Assembly (NCBI GenBank): GCA_902470895.1
Contig: CABRID010000054.1
Coordinates: 1-13,809 of the forward strand
From: an uncultured Collinsella sp.
GTDB lineage: Bacteria; Actinomycetota; Coriobacteriia; Coriobacteriales; Coriobacteriaceae
Direction of reading: 5' to 3'
Length of the DNA stretch: 13,809 bases
The notes below the pieces were generated by a model. It saw only the letters and a program-made list of their open reading frames with translations. It was not told the DNA's origin and did no database searches. Both the position numbers and the translations under genes were made by a program. This document shows, one piece after another, positions 13,748 through 13,809 of the stretch. Position 1 is the stretch's first letter. Each line of letters begins with the position of its first letter.

Positions 13748-13763
13748 ATGGACGGGATGAGAG
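13748..13763 (+). CDS. First codons of a TetR-controlled gene, cut by the contig end
   Basis: An ATG at 13748 follows AGGAGG (13733-13738) at nine bases. Only MDGMR plus one base is genomic; the sequence then becomes adapter. The product cannot be named. Position and the operator directly upstream suggest it is the regulated target, perhaps a transporter, which is inference. Confidence 0.5.
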
Positions 13764-13809
13764 CTGTCTCTTATACACATCTCCGAGCCCACGAGACCGA
13801 GGCTGATCT
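13764..13809 (+). other. Illumina Nextera adapter, not genomic sequence
   Basis: CTGTCTCTTATACACATCT (13764-13782) is the Nextera transposon mosaic end. It is followed by the read-2 arm CCGAGCCCACGAGAC (13783-13797), an eight-base tag CGAGGCTG (13798-13805), which I recall as index N710, and ATCT, the start of the P7 side. This is untrimmed adapter read-through at the contig end and should be masked. Confidence 0.97.

Noticed and set aside
13764..13809. Coding continuation of the last gene
   Set aside because: The bases match the Nextera adapter exactly, so translation past 13763 is artificial.

Overview
The window looks like a contig end from a gut-type Coriobacteriia genome, most like Collinsella. 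This is judged from the high-GC protein-coding style, an actinobacterial glutamate-type ABC uptake operon with a Tat-type lipoprotein, and an amt-PII pair. I name the group from overall style, not from a marker gene. The last 46 bases (13764-13809) are Illumina Nextera adapter, so the genomic sequence stops at 13763.

Layout. (1) 1-2594: a lower-GC ABC-2-type exporter module on the plus strand: promoter, an ATPase gene broken by a one-base frameshift, then two overlapping membrane-protein genes, closed by a G8/C8 hairpin. (2) 2630-6989: a minus-strand operon, read right to left: promoter, Tat/lipoprotein solute-binding protein, a hairpin attenuator, two permeases (GluC- and GluD-like), a GlnQ-type ATPase, and a class I glutamine amidotransferase of the gamma-glutamyl-GABA hydrolase family. 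Together they suggest uptake of glutamate, glutamine or a related compound, coupled to gamma-glutamyl amide cleavage. (3) 6990-7369: a non-coding stretch with a REP-like hairpin, a tandem array of three near-identical 55-bp inverted-repeat units (15-bp arms, 25-nt loops, 80-81 bp pitch), and a strong terminator. (4) 7370-9151, minus: a transketolase-fold enzyme resembling DXP synthase but lacking the arginines that bind the glyceraldehyde-3-phosphate phosphate. (5) 9380-10936, plus: a tightly linked pair, an HD-domain protein and a CmpB-family membrane protein. (6) 11135-12907, plus: ammonium transporter, a long structured intergenic RNA, and a PII protein that lacks the usual modified Tyr51. 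(7) 12946/12982-13763, plus: a TetR regulator followed by two copies of a palindromic operator that flank a terminator, then the first five codons of a gene cut off by the contig end.

The most unusual items are the three-unit inverted-repeat array, the divergent DXS-like enzyme, the large hairpin between amt and the PII gene, and the twin TetR operators. I found no phage, CRISPR, tRNA or rRNA sequence. No complete new multi-gene system is evident: most of the window is nitrogen transport and housekeeping.
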